Shown here piece by piece: positions 23,515-33,000 of a DNA stretch of 64,000 nt. This DNA is from UMGS363 sp051881815 (GTDB lineage Bacteria; Bacillota; Clostridia; Oscillospirales; Ruminococcaceae): positions 1-64,000 of the forward strand of contig JBJEQP010000083.1 of the NCBI GenBank assembly GCA_051881815.1. Direction: 5' to 3'. The notes below the pieces were generated by a model. That model was not told where the DNA came from. It ran no database searches and saw nothing but the letters and a program-made list of their open reading frames with translations. How positions within the stretch are numbered: position 1 is the stretch's first letter; each line of letters begins with the position of its first letter. The position numbers and the translations under genes were made by a program.

Positions 23515-23685
23515 TTACAGCTTTGCAGTGTTCGCATTTGCTATCATCGCACAAAGTCTGCAGTCAAGAAGTGCGTCAAAGCGTTTATACACCGCACCAA
23601 GGGCGGTATAGACCGTTCCCGTGAGCAGTACCTTATCCCCGATAAGCAGCTTGTCGCAATACTGCGAAAGCCGGTCGGTGGTCAA
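23515..23685 (-). pseudogene. remnant of class I fumarate hydratase beta subunit
   Basis: A leftward frame of 56 residues reads LTTDRLSQYCDKLLIGDKVL then LTGTVYTALGAVYKRFDALL. This matches the N-terminal pattern of FumA C-terminal/TtdB subunits (LTTPL, GDxVxLSGTIYTARDAAHKR). It then runs into unrelated residues and stops, so only the first fifth of the gene remains, and the conserved RDAAHKR is degraded to GAVYKRF. There is no alpha-subunit gene nearby. It fills an otherwise gene-free 220-bp stretch. Confidence 0.6.
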
Positions 23686-23705
23686 TTAATAGTTCTCTGC
23701 AATTA

Positions 23706-24701
23706 TCAGCCGTTTCCGTTTTCTGCAGCGGCTTCAGCTGCCTTTGTAAGGCTTTCAAGCTCGCTCATATCAAAGCCAAAGTTTGCCTTAGGAGCGGACG
23801 GAGCAGGTGCAGGGGCAGGTGCCGGTGCAGGAGCAGGTGCCGGTGCCGGAGCAGGTGCCGGTTCAGGCTTGGAAGCAGCCGCAGGAGCAGGTGACTCACC
23901 GCTGACAACGGACTGTGTATCTGCAATGAGAGCCTTTGCTTCATCGAGCTTTGCAAGGCTTTCGCCGGAGAACATTTCAAGAACTTCACGAAGCTTTGCA
24001 ACGTTGGTCTCGATCTCGTCGACCTCTGCCTTTACGGAAGCCTTGAGAGCTTCAGCAGCTGATTTCATTGCGCTGGACTTATCTTCAGCTTCGGAAAGGA
24101 TCTTTGAAGCCTTTTCATTAGCTTCCTTGACCTTGGAGGATGCTTCCTCGTCAGCCTTATTAACGATAGTTGCAGCCTTGCCGTTAGCGTCATCAACGAC
24201 CTGATTAGCAAGACGCTTTGCATCTTCGTCCATCTTTCTTGCATTTTCTTTAGCCTGTGTAACGATCATGTTAGCAGACTTCTGAGCCTCAAGGAATACA
24301 TTACCGAGATCCATAGCACTGTTATCGGGAGAAGAAGTAGCGATCTTATTCTTTGCTTCCTGAAGCTCCTCTTCGAGAGCGGCGTTCTGTGCCTTGAGTT
24401 CTTCGATCTCCTTTTCCTTTTCAGCAAGCTCGCCTGAGATCGTACCGAGCTGGTTTGTGAGTGAATCATTGCTCGTCTGGAGCTCTGTGATCTTTGCCTT
24501 GTCGGCTGCGAGAAGCTCTTCATACTTTTCGTCATTTACGCCGTTGCCTGCGCCTGCGTCTTCAAGAAGAGCCTTCTTCTCATCGAGTTCAGCCTGAAGA
24601 GTGTAGATTTTCGTATTTAATTCATCAACGTATGCAAGTACGTCTTTTTTATCAAATCCGCCGAAATTGACCGTTTTAAGGAATCCAGTACCTTCTGCCA
24701 T
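23706..24701 (-). CDS. DivIVA-like coiled-coil protein with a Pro-Ala linker
   Basis: This 331-residue protein starts at ATG 24701 behind GGAGG. Its N-terminus (FLKTVNFGGFDKKDVLAYVD) resembles the membrane-binding head of DivIVA/GpsB proteins. Coiled-coil helices follow (about 25-105 and 120-260), then a Ser/Ala/Pro linker with about eight Pro-Ala dipeptides in a row and a short C-terminal motif NFGFDMSELESLTKAA. DivIVA-type proteins mark poles and septa or organise cell-wall synthesis. The linker and terminal motif suggest a flexible arm ending in a docking peptide. It is a single-gene unit. Confidence 0.75.
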   Translation of the reverse strand: MAEGTGFLKTVNFGGFDKKDVLAYVDELNTKIYTLQAELDEKKALLEDAGAGNGVNDEKYEELLAADKAKITELQTSNDSLTNQLGTISGELAEKEKEIEELKAQNAALEEELQEAKNKIATSSPDNSAMDLGNVFLEAQKSANMIVTQAKENARKMDEDAKRLANQVVDDANGKAATIVNKADEEASSKVKEANEKASKILSEAEDKSSAMKSAAEALKASVKAEVDEIETNVAKLREVLEMFSGESLAKLDEAKALIADTQSVVSGESPAPAAASKPEPAPAPAPAPAPAPAPAPAPAPSAPKANFGFDMSELESLTKAAEAAAENGNG

Positions 24702-24986
24702 AATAATAACCTCCAAATATATACTGTGCAAACATAGCGAAATCACAAATACTTAATTTCCGATACATTTTCACACAACAATTATAACACATCTGCTCGG
24801 ATTTAACAAGCATATTTTATGGTAATTTGTAACCAAAAATTTGTAAAAGAATTTAGTTATTTAGCTATTTTTTTGTTTTTATGCGATTAAGACATTCAAA
24901 AATAAAAATTTAAGTCATTATTCCTGTTATGACAAATATTTTGCGGCCGTGGTGGGATAATATACCTTAAAATAAATAATATGTTA

Positions 24987-25144
24987 TACTAATATCAAAT
25001 CGTTCTATAGACAAAGCCGACAGATAGAATAATCCAAGTCAAGGATGGCGACCGCAGTAAGGCTGTATGCCTTTCAAGGGGGCCAGACGCAGAATTGGAT
25101 TATTATATCCGAGGATTTGTTTATAGGTTGATTTGATATTAGTA
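24987..25144 (+). repeat. repeat family C, copy 1 (158 bp) upstream of clpC
   Basis: Ends TACTAATATCAAATC and GATTTGATATTAGTA pair perfectly and are flanked by TTA on both sides. Further arm pairing (CTATAGACAAA; AATAATCCAA) makes a hairpin of about 50 bp. The core reads TCAAGGATGGCGACCGCA, hairpin AAGGC-TGTAT-GCCTT, CAAGGG, GACG. Copies at 39921 and 53747 share the core motifs but not the arm sequences. Its right end is 6 bp before the clpC ribosome site. The preceding 24702-24986 is AT-rich without a gene. Confidence 0.85.
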
Positions 25145-25165
25145 TTAAGAGGAGATGGCTTTTTC

Positions 25166-27499
25166 ATGTATAATATCGAAGCCTTTACAAAAAAGGCAAA
25201 CCTCGTTATCGAAAACTCATTCCTTACCGCAGGAAAGCTCGGGCACACTTATGTCGGCAGTGAGCATATACTGCTTTCTCTCATATCCGAGCCGAGCTGC
25301 AGTGCTGCGCAGGCGTTTCGTGTCTGCGGCATAACCGAATCGGATGTCCGCGCAAAGATGATAGAGCTTGTCGGCATCGGCGAGCCCTGCCCTGTTGATG
25401 AAAACTGCATGACCGCCTGCGCAAGAAGGATTTTGAAGGAAGCTAACAGCATAGCGGCATCCTGCGGTTCAAGCCTGACGGGAACGGAGCATCTTCTCTC
25501 CGCTCTGCTTGAACAGAGCGAATCGACCGCCGTAACTATTTTAAAAGAGCTTGGCGGAGGTATCCCCAACCTTAACAATGCCTGCATAAAGCGCACACGG
25601 GAGGTACCGCACACCGCTCTTAACAAGTACGGCAAGGATCTTGTTCTTGAAGCCGCAGAAAAAAGATGCGATCCCGTCATCGGCAGGAGCCGTGAGATTC
25701 GGCGGACGATACAGATACTTTCACGCCGAAGCAAAAACAATCCCTGCCTTATCGGCGAAGCAGGAGTCGGGAAAACCGCCGTTGTCGAGGGCATCGCAGC
25801 TCTTATCGCCAAGGGCGACGTTCCGCAGCAGCTTCGGAGCAAGCACATCTTCTCCCTCAACCTGACCTCTATGCTTGCAGGTGCAAAATACCGCGGAGAT
25901 TTTGAAGAGCGTGTAAAGCAATGTATTGACGAAGCCGCCAATGACGGCAGCATCATACTTTTTATAGACGAACTTCACACTATTGTCGGCGCAGGAGCCG
26001 CCGAGGGTGCGATAGACGCCGCAAACATCCTGAAGCCGCAGCTTGCAAGGGGTGAGATACAGCTGATCGGCGCAACGACGATCGCCGAATTTCGCAAATC
26101 CATAGAAAAGGATTCTGCACTTGAACGCCGCTTCCAGCAGGTCATGATAAACGAACCCACCGAGTCGGAAGCAGTCGAGATAATCAGCGGCATAAGATCA
26201 GTTTACGAGGATTTTCACAATGCGGTCATCACCGATGAAGCCGTAAAAGCAGCTGTGGAATTTTCGGTGCGCTATCTGCCCGAGCGTTTTCTGCCCGACA
26301 AGGCGATCGACCTCATTGACGAGGCCGCTTCAAAGGCAAGGATTCGGGCATCCACTTCGCCGCAGACCTTGAGCGAGCTTGCCGAGAGCCTTAAACGCAT
26401 GCTTGACAGGAACAGCTGCCGTGTAAGTCAGCTAAAGTCCGAAAAACGCCGCACAGACCTGCCGAGCTGGTTCAGTCCGACCGAGGAAAAGCCTGTCACG
26501 GTCGGCAGAGAGGACATTGCCGCCGTCATTTCAGATATAAAGGGCATACCTATCGGACAGCTCACCGCCGATGAGGAAACACGGCTGCTCTCGCTTGAAA
26601 ACGAGCTTCATAAGCGTGTCGTCGGTCAGGATAAGGCTGTTCACGCAGTAGCGGACGCCGTTCGCAGGAGCCGTTCGGGGCTGCGTGATGAAAAACGTCC
26701 GCTTGGCTGCTTCCTTTTCACGGGACCTACGGGTTCGGGCAAGACCGAGCTTTCAAAAGCGCTTTCCGAGTGTCTTTTCGGCGACCTGAAATCGCTTATA
26801 CGGCTTGATATGTCGGAATATCAGGAGAAGCACAGCGTTTCAAAGCTTATCGGTTCGCCTCCGGGATATGTCGGCTACGAGGACGGCGGCACACTCACCG
26901 AGCAGGTACGCCGAAAGCCATACAGCATCGTTCTTTTTGACGAGATCGAAAAAGCTCATCCCGATATAAGCTCTATCCTGCTCCAGATCGCCGAAGAGGG
27001 CGAGCTGACGGACAGCTGCGGCAGAACAGTAAGCTTTCGGAATACCGTTATCATCCTCACTTCAAATCTCGGAGCGGAAAAGCTTTCGGGAAAAGGCTCG
27101 GTCGGTTTTGCGCAGTCCGAGCAGCAGAAAAAAAACGATGTCACCGACAGCGTCCGTGAGTTTTTCTCTCCCGAGCTGCTTGGCAGACTTGACGATATCA
27201 TCGTCTTTGAAAAGCTCTCGCAGAAGGAACTTACCGAGATCGCACAGCTCATGCTTTCGGGATTAAAAAAACGCGCGGAGAAGCTCGGCATCTCGATCGA
27301 ATTTGACCCGTCCGCAGTCGAAAAGCTTTCCCGTCCGAATGAGAAAAGCGGCGCACGGGGACTTCGCCATGACATCACGGTCAATGTCGAGGATCTGCTC
27401 TCACGCAAGCTTATTTCGGGAGAAATACACCGAGGGGACAAAATACGGCTCATCTTCAATGGCGAAAGCTTTGCAATAAACGAAGCTGTTGCAATGTGA
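25166..27499 (+). CDS. clpC: ClpC-type AAA+ unfoldase
   Basis: This 777-residue Hsp100 ATPase unfolds substrates for ClpP or disaggregates proteins. It has an N-terminal Clp repeat domain (about 1-140, HTYVGSEHILLSLI), AAA1 with GEAGVGKTA and FIDELHTIVGAGAAEG, a short middle section (about 405-455), AAA2 with GPTGSGKTE, the pore loop GSPPGYVGYEDGG and VLFDEIEKAH, and the D2-small domain. Start ATG 25166 follows AGGAG. No McsA/McsB or CtsR gene is adjacent, unlike Bacillus. A family C repeat lies directly upstream and may shape its leader. Confidence 0.93.
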   Translation: MYNIEAFTKKANLVIENSFLTAGKLGHTYVGSEHILLSLISEPSCSAAQAFRVCGITESDVRAKMIELVGIGEPCPVDENCMTACARRILKEANSIAASCGSSLTGTEHLLSALLEQSESTAVTILKELGGGIPNLNNACIKRTREVPHTALNKYGKDLVLEAAEKRCDPVIGRSREIRRTIQILSRRSKNNPCLIGEAGVGKTAVVEGIAALIAKGDVPQQLRSKHIFSLNLTSMLAGAKYRGDFEERVKQCIDEAANDGSIILFIDELHTIVGAGAAEGAIDAANILKPQLARGEIQLIGATTIAEFRKSIEKDSALERRFQQVMINEPTESEAVEIISGIRSVYEDFHNAVITDEAVKAAVEFSVRYLPERFLPDKAIDLIDEAASKARIRASTSPQTLSELAESLKRMLDRNSCRVSQLKSEKRRTDLPSWFSPTEEKPVTVGREDIAAVISDIKGIPIGQLTADEETRLLSLENELHKRVVGQDKAVHAVADAVRRSRSGLRDEKRPLGCFLFTGPTGSGKTELSKALSECLFGDLKSLIRLDMSEYQEKHSVSKLIGSPPGYVGYEDGGTLTEQVRRKPYSIVLFDEIEKAHPDISSILLQIAEEGELTDSCGRTVSFRNTVIILTSNLGAEKLSGKGSVGFAQSEQQKKNDVTDSVREFFSPELLGRLDDIIVFEKLSQKELTEIAQLMLSGLKKRAEKLGISIEFDPSAVEKLSRPNEKSGARGLRHDITVNVEDLLSRKLISGEIHRGDKIRLIFNGESFAINEAVAM

Positions 27500-27562
27500 C
27501 GAAAACTGATGCTTCCGGTATTTCATTAATGTGAAAATTTTTTGATAATTCCGATTTCCCTC

Positions 27563-27591
27563 TTGACAAATCTCCACCGATATGGTATATT
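27563..27591 (+). promoter_or_regulatory. promoter of the rubrerythrin gene
   Basis: TTGACA (27563-27568), 17-bp spacer, TATATT (27586-27591). The leader of about 85 bases contains GGTCAACCTAACC-type short pairings and no known riboswitch. Confidence 0.75.
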
Positions 27592-27681
27592 AATTTCAAC
27601 GGGTAAGGTCAACCTAACCAAACCTCAGCCAAAGGATCTACAATAATTTGGTGAATCTATTTCAGAAAGGATTTGTTTATT

Positions 27682-28230
27682 ATGAAAAAATGGATATGCT
27701 CTATCTGCGGTTATGTTTATGAAGGAGAAAATGCACCCGAGTTCTGCCCACAGTGTAAGGCTCCCGCTTCAAAGTTCAACGAAGCAGCTAACGACAATGC
27801 TCTCTGGGCTTGCGATCACGTTGTAGGCGTTGCAAAGGACGTTGACCCCGAGATCATCGAAGGTCTTCGCCAGAATTTCAACGGCGAATGCTCCGAAGTA
27901 GGTATGTATCTCGCAATGGCAAGAGTTGCATTCAGAGAGGGTTATCCCGAAGTTGGAATGTACTACGAAAAGGCTGCTTACGAAGAAGCTGAACACGCTG
28001 CAAAGTTTGCAGAGCTTCTCGGCGAAGTTGTGACCGACTCCACAAAGAAGAACCTCGAAATGCGCTATCAGGCTGAAAGCGGCGCTTGCGAAGGTAAGCT
28101 TGCTCTCGCAAAGAAGGCAAAGGAACTCAACCTCGACGCTATCCACGACACCGTTCACGAAATGGCTAAGGACGAAGCAAGACACGGCAGAGCATTCAAG
28201 GGTCTGCTCGACAGATACTTCGCAAAGTAA
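27682..28230 (+). CDS. reverse rubrerythrin (peroxide-reducing diiron protein)
   Basis: This 182-residue protein has the rubredoxin-like domain first (CSICGYVYEG and CPQCKAP, residues about 6-35), then a ferritin-like four-helix domain with EVGMYLAMARVAFREGYPEV, EAEHAAKF and DEARHGRAF diiron ligands. This inverted order defines reverse rubrerythrins, which in clostridia reduce hydrogen peroxide and oxygen as a defence of anaerobes. AGAAAGGA precedes ATG 27682. The gene is single and is followed by a structured region and a family B repeat. Confidence 0.92.
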   Translation: MKKWICSICGYVYEGENAPEFCPQCKAPASKFNEAANDNALWACDHVVGVAKDVDPEIIEGLRQNFNGECSEVGMYLAMARVAFREGYPEVGMYYEKAAYEEAEHAAKFAELLGEVVTDSTKKNLEMRYQAESGACEGKLALAKKAKELNLDAIHDTVHEMAKDEARHGRAFKGLLDRYFAK

Positions 28231-28243
28231 TTTGAGTATTTTT

Positions 28244-28376
28244 AAGGCGGCAGAGATTAGGGTACTACCGATAAAGAAGTAATTATCGGTACCGAGCCAC
28301 CAACTTTGAGCATTTCGTATAGTAACCTACGAACTGCCCAAGGGGGCTCCCCTTATCTTGCCGCCTTTTTCTTTTA
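28244..28376 (+). ncRNA. candidate structured RNA behind rubrerythrin
   Basis: A closing stem AAGGCGGCA/TGCCGCCTT (28244-28252, 28359-28367), extendable by AGA/TCT, is followed by TTTTTCTTTT. Inside are GGTA..CCGATAA/TTATCGGTACC (28261-28293), GAGCC/GGCTC (28294-28298, 28345-28349) and TTCGTA/TACGAA (28314-28333). This three-way arrangement is far more elaborate than a simple terminator. It begins 14 bp after the rubrerythrin stop and would be a 3' UTR or a processed RNA. No known family is recognised. Confidence 0.5.
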
Positions 28377-28377
28377 T

Positions 28378-28540
28378 GGGGTTATCTAAAAACCGGGACA
28401 CGAGCAAAGCCTCGTAATGAGTTTTGTCAGATGCAAGGCATCAAACCGCAGCAATACTTGATGTATTACAAGGTTTGATAACGCAGCAGATGATAAAACT
28501 CATAGAGGATTTGCCGTGAAGGAGGTTTTTAGAGGTTCCC
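28378..28540 (+). repeat. repeat family B, copy 1 (163 bp)
   Basis: Ends GGGG..(A)TCTAAAAACC and GGTTTTTAGAGGTTCCC are inverted repeats, flanked by TTAT duplications (28374-28377, 28541-28544). Internal pairings: CCTC..ATGAGTTTT with AAAACTCATAGAGG, ATCAAACC with GGTTTGAT, and AATAC-TTGAT-GTATT. Other copies at 37208 and 48167. The right-hand TTAT contributes the stop codon of the CPBP gene on the minus strand. Confidence 0.9.
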
Positions 28541-29203
28541 TTATATAATTGCTGTCCAGACAACTATCATCGCATCATATAATCCGTGAGCTATTATCAA
28601 GGATAATAATGTGCAGTTCCTGATCTTCATTCTGCATAAACAAAAGAAAGTACCGATAAATGAGGTCATTACAATTTGTGCAATGCTTCCGCCAAAGATA
28701 TGGAACAACCCGAACAGAATTGATGATACAGCAACAGCCACCCATGCTTTGCCGCTTATATCCATTATCTTCTTGTATATAAATCCTCGGAACACAAGCT
28801 CTTCGGCCGCTCCGACCGCCGGTATGCAGTAGAAAAACTCATAAACGAACTGCCACAGTTCGGTATAATTCTTTCCGCTGCTGAAATACTCCCCAAAGCC
28901 AAGCAGATGCGGCAGCAAAGTCAGCACAAGCGACATTGCTATCCCGACAAGAATACCAACAGCTATTTGATTTCCGAGCTTTTCTTTGGTAAATCCATAA
29001 TCGCTCGGTTTTTCCTTGTTTACTGCCATAATTATTATGGGCACCAATGCGATAAGCCAGTATGTAACTATCATGCTTATCATTCTTCCCCACAACGGCA
29101 GCGTCATAAGGATATTCTGATTGAACAGCCTCAAAGCGAACAGTCCGAGCATTGAGCCAATGTAGCCTATGATAAGGCTTATCAGTTCTTTTTTCCTTGA
29201 CAT
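28541..29203 (-). CDS. CPBP-family intramembrane glutamic endopeptidase
   Basis: This 220-residue membrane protease-like protein (CAAX/Abi family) has about seven hydrophobic segments, with the motif AEELVFRGFIYKK (EExxxR) and FGLFHIFGGS (FxxxH), which form the active centre. Start ATG 29203 follows AAAGGGGAAG. Roles in this family range from processing to bacteriocin self-immunity. Its TAA stop lies in the 4-bp duplication next to family B copy 1; the site before insertion would also have read TAA, so the protein is probably not shortened. Confidence 0.85.
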   Translation of the reverse strand: MSRKKELISLIIGYIGSMLGLFALRLFNQNILMTLPLWGRMISMIVTYWLIALVPIIIMAVNKEKPSDYGFTKEKLGNQIAVGILVGIAMSLVLTLLPHLLGFGEYFSSGKNYTELWQFVYEFFYCIPAVGAAEELVFRGFIYKKIMDISGKAWVAVAVSSILFGLFHIFGGSIAQIVMTSFIGTFFCLCRMKIRNCTLLSLIIAHGLYDAMIVVWTAII

Positions 29204-29280
29204 AGTCTTCCCCTTTCCAAATGTCTGACTTATAAAAATCATTCGGTCGGGACACACAGCTCCGACCGAATGTTATTTTT

Positions 29281-29946
29281 TTACTTTATAATGAATTTAG
29301 AAAAAAGTGCTGCAACTGTTTCGAACCACTCGGGGTAAGCTTCATGGAACATATCATAATACTGGTCGTACACTTCGGGGCTGTATGATTTGAGGAATTC
29401 CATCATCTGCGGCATATAATTCATCACGATATAAACGCAGAGAACAATAAACAAAATGCTCAATACAAGCGCAATGACCGAGCAGATGATACCTGCGGTG
29501 GAAAGTCCCTTTCCGACAGGATAATGCTTGCTCTTGTAAACACAGCCGAGGATAAGTCCGACTATCGGCAGAAGACCGAGCGGCGGAATAAAGATAAATC
29601 CCGTGAATGTAAGCACGAGCGATAGTACTCCGAGAACAAGCGAAGCTGTCGCAAGTCCCGTTTTATAGGGCATACCGTTTTGGTCAACATACATCCCGTT
29701 ATACTGACCCTGCGGCATCGGCTGCTTATAAGGGTCAAAATTCGGCGGCACCTGCTGCTGGCCGTTTGAATAGGACATATTGTAGGGCTGCGCATTGCCG
29801 TTCGTACTCTGCTGCTCAAGCGGCATATTGTAGGGGTCATACTGCGCAGGCTGCTCGTTCTGAACGTTCTGTTCCTCACGGCGTTCCTTTTCGGAGAAGC
29901 TTTCCTCACCGAAGTTCTTGTTTTCGTTATTATTGAATTCGTCCAT
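29281..29946 (-). CDS. DUF4190-type membrane protein
   Basis: This 221-residue protein starts at ATG 29946 behind GAAAGGAAG. The N-terminal 100 residues are charged, then Gln/Asn/Pro/Tyr-rich and disordered. Two membrane helices with a glycine-rich turn follow (LATASLVLGVLSLVLTFTG, then LGLLPIVGLILGCVY and LSTAGIICSVIALVLSILFI), the DUF4190 pattern, then a polar C-terminal domain (about 165-221). Function unknown. A hydrophilic tail of this sort is often extracellular. It is a single-gene unit ahead of the hybrid kinase. Confidence 0.75.
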   Translation of the reverse strand: MDEFNNNENKNFGEESFSEKERREEQNVQNEQPAQYDPYNMPLEQQSTNGNAQPYNMSYSNGQQQVPPNFDPYKQPMPQGQYNGMYVDQNGMPYKTGLATASLVLGVLSLVLTFTGFIFIPPLGLLPIVGLILGCVYKSKHYPVGKGLSTAGIICSVIALVLSILFIVLCVYIVMNYMPQMMEFLKSYSPEVYDQYYDMFHEAYPEWFETVAALFSKFIIK

Positions 29947-30027
29947 TGATATCTTCCTTTCGTTGATTGACTCAATTGAGTTATTAAAAAAATTATAGCA
30001 CATTATTATAAAAAATGCAATATTTTT

Positions 30028-33000
30028 TTATGATCTTAAACCTATAATGCTGTTTACTTCTTCAACCAGTCCATGATAAAGCTCCATAAGCCTGCCGTGT
30101 TCGGTTTTTATTACCTCCGATTCGCCGTTTTTTGCAGCCGTTTCAAGCTTTTTCGCAAGCTCGGAAACCTCCTGCGCACCGATCGTCAGCGATGTGCTTT
30201 TCAGCGAATGGACATACAGCGCATAGCTTTTCAGATCGTCATTTTTAAATGCATATTCAAGATTTTCGGTATTCTCCTCTGCCGATTCGGAAAAAGCCTT
30301 TACGATATTGAAATAGAGATCCTCTCTGCCGCCGCTGTATTTCATTCCAATGTCGGTATTGATATAATAAAGCTCGGGCAGATCCTTTATCTGCAGAACT
30401 GTTTTCTCCTCCCGATCAGGGACATAAGGCTCAACAAGCTCCTGCGGAAGCAGTTCAAGCACAGTCTTTTCAAGGTTTTCGGGATCTATCGGCTTTGAGA
30501 TATAACCGTCATAGCCCTGCCTGATATAAGCTTCCCTCGAATCGGAAAAGGCGTTCGCCGTCATTGCAACTATCGGCGTATCCTTGCAGAGGTTCTCCTC
30601 GCTCTTTATTCGGCTGAAGGTTTCCGTTCCGTCAATATCGGGCATCATCTGGTCAAGAAGTATGAGCGAATAGTGACGTTTAGCCGCCATTTCAAGGCAT
30701 TCCAGACCGCCGCTCGCCGTATCGATATGTATCTTTGTCGATTTGAGCAGCGATGTCACTACAGTAATGTTCATCGAATTGTCATCAACAACAAGAATAT
30801 TCGCATCCGGGGCGATGAATGACGGAACGTAGCTGCCGTTATTATCATCCGCAAGCATCAAGCTGCCGATCGTTTCGCTGCCTGTCTTTTTCTGACGCAC
30901 CGAGAAGCCAAACACCGAGCCGGAGCCGTAGGTGCTTATGAATCGCAGCTCCGAACCCATAAGCTCAAGCAGGCTTCGGCAGATGGAAAGTCCAAGTCCT
31001 GTTCCCTCGACCGTCTTATTGCGCTTTTCATCAAGGCGCTCAAACTTATTGAAGATCTTGTCCTTATCCTCTTCCTTTATGCCTATTCCCGTATCCTCGA
31101 CCGAAACAACAAGGTTTATTTCATCCTCCGAGATATCCTCATGATACACCTTGAAGCTGACATGACCGTGTTCGGTGTATTTCACGGCATTGGTGACAAT
31201 GTTGGTTATCACCTGTTTAAGACGAAGCTCATCGCCGAACAGATTCCTTGGAATATCGGGCGAGATGTCGAAACGAAACCGAAGTCCCTTTTCATTGCAT
31301 TTTATATCAGCCATGTGGACAGTATCGACAAGCATTTTGCTTATATCGTATTCACCGCAGATAATGCGTATCTTTCCCGATTCGATCTTTGAGATGTCAA
31401 GAATGTCGTTTACGATAGAAAGAAGCGTTTTTCCCGAATTTTTTATATCCGCCGCATAGCCGAGAATGTTCTCGCTTTCGGCTTCGCGCAGTATCATCTC
31501 GTTCATTCCGAGAATGGTGTTTATAGGTGTTCTGATCTCGTGCGAAACATTTGCAAGGAACTGGCTCTTTGCGTTGTTCGCACGATCGGCTTCTTCCTTT
31601 GCGGCGCTGATCTCATCATACTGGCGCCGAATGACCGAAAGGCTGCCGAGCTTTGTGATTATCCACGTTATAAATGCTATGCAGGCAGCCGCTATCAGTA
31701 TAAGATACGCTTCAAATATTGTCGTTTCGTAAAATTCCGCTTCCTTTTCAACAAGGTAAACAGCCTCCTTGATGACAGTTTCGTCCGAATCGAGTATACG
31801 GAACAGAAGCTTATATGTGCCGTGCTTTATATTCGTGAAGCTGATATCGGTAAGCTCGCTCTGCAGGACATCTATGCTGCCCGCTTCAAAGCCTTCAAGC
31901 TCGATATGAACGGCAGGGTCGCTCAATGTATAATTAAGCACGGACGGCTCAAAATCAAGACGTTTTGCATAAGACGGTATCACGAATTTTCCCGTATAGC
32001 CCTCCTCGCCGACAGGATAAACAATATCCTTGTCATTGAGCTTGACCTGATTGACGGCAATGTTGAAATCAGTCGAACCGGTGTAAAGCTCACGGAGCGA
32101 AACGGTGTAAACTCCGCTGCTGCTGCAGAAAATGAGCAGGTCGTCTTCGGTGCGGAGATTCCAGGAATTGGCTGTTATCGAAGCGCCGAAGCCGTTTTTG
32201 CGGTTGTACAGCTTATATCCCGCGCAGTTATCCTCCGCAAGCTCCGAGGCATTAACGGAAAAAAGTCCCGAGCTGCCGAGTATCCATGCGGTGTCACGTT
32301 CTTCGTCAATGCAGATATCAAAATTGTTCGTGTAGCGGAAGGACGTTATCCTTTGCGTATTAAAGCTGCTGTCCATAGTATAAAGACCTGTTCCCGTTAC
32401 TATGAAATATATGTCCTTGTAGGGAACAATGCGGAGTATTACAGGCGATATCTTTTCACTGCCGATGTGATAATATACTCTTCCTCCTTCAAGGACATAA
32501 ATACCGTCGCCGTCGCTTCCTGCAAGTACTCTTCCGTTTTGCATTTCCACGGCGCAGAGCAGCTGCGGATTGTCAAGTCCGTAATCAGCGGAAAGTGTGT
32601 GCACTACCTTATCGTCGCTTATATATGTCGCACCCGTTGAGCTTGCCGCAAATATCGACCCGTCCGAAAGCTCGATCGAAAATCGAAACTTTGAACCGTT
32701 CGTTCCTGCGGAGTATTCATTGAAAAGCTTCGCCGTTTTATCCCCCGGGTCATATTTGACAAGTCCGTCGGGGCCGTATGTTGATATCCAGATATAGCCC
32801 TTGGAATCCTCAATTATATTTCGTATCCTGCTTCCGGCAAGCTCTTCCGTCAGCGCATTGCTGCAGTTCAGACCGTCCGGGCTTATGATCTGCAGACCGC
32901 TGTCATATCCGATATAAAGCCCGTCTTCACTCGCACAGACGGCATTTGCTACCTGATCTCCGAAGCCGTATCTGCTGCTTAAATTGCAAAACGGATTGTC

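Noticed and set aside
23410..24204. 264-aa rightward frame with a long Gly-Ala repeat
   Set aside because: It is antisense to the Pro-Ala linker and coiled coil of the DivIVA-like gene; the repeat is the complement of that linker.
28244..28376. 6S RNA, SRP RNA or tmRNA identity for the structured region
   Set aside because: It lacks the central bubble and conserved sequences of 6S, the GGAAG tetraloop of SRP RNA and any tRNA-like end; left as unknown.
31540..32640. 366-aa rightward frame inside the hybrid kinase
   Set aside because: Antisense shadow of the propeller region; no ribosome site, no domain, and the kinase frame is clearly real.
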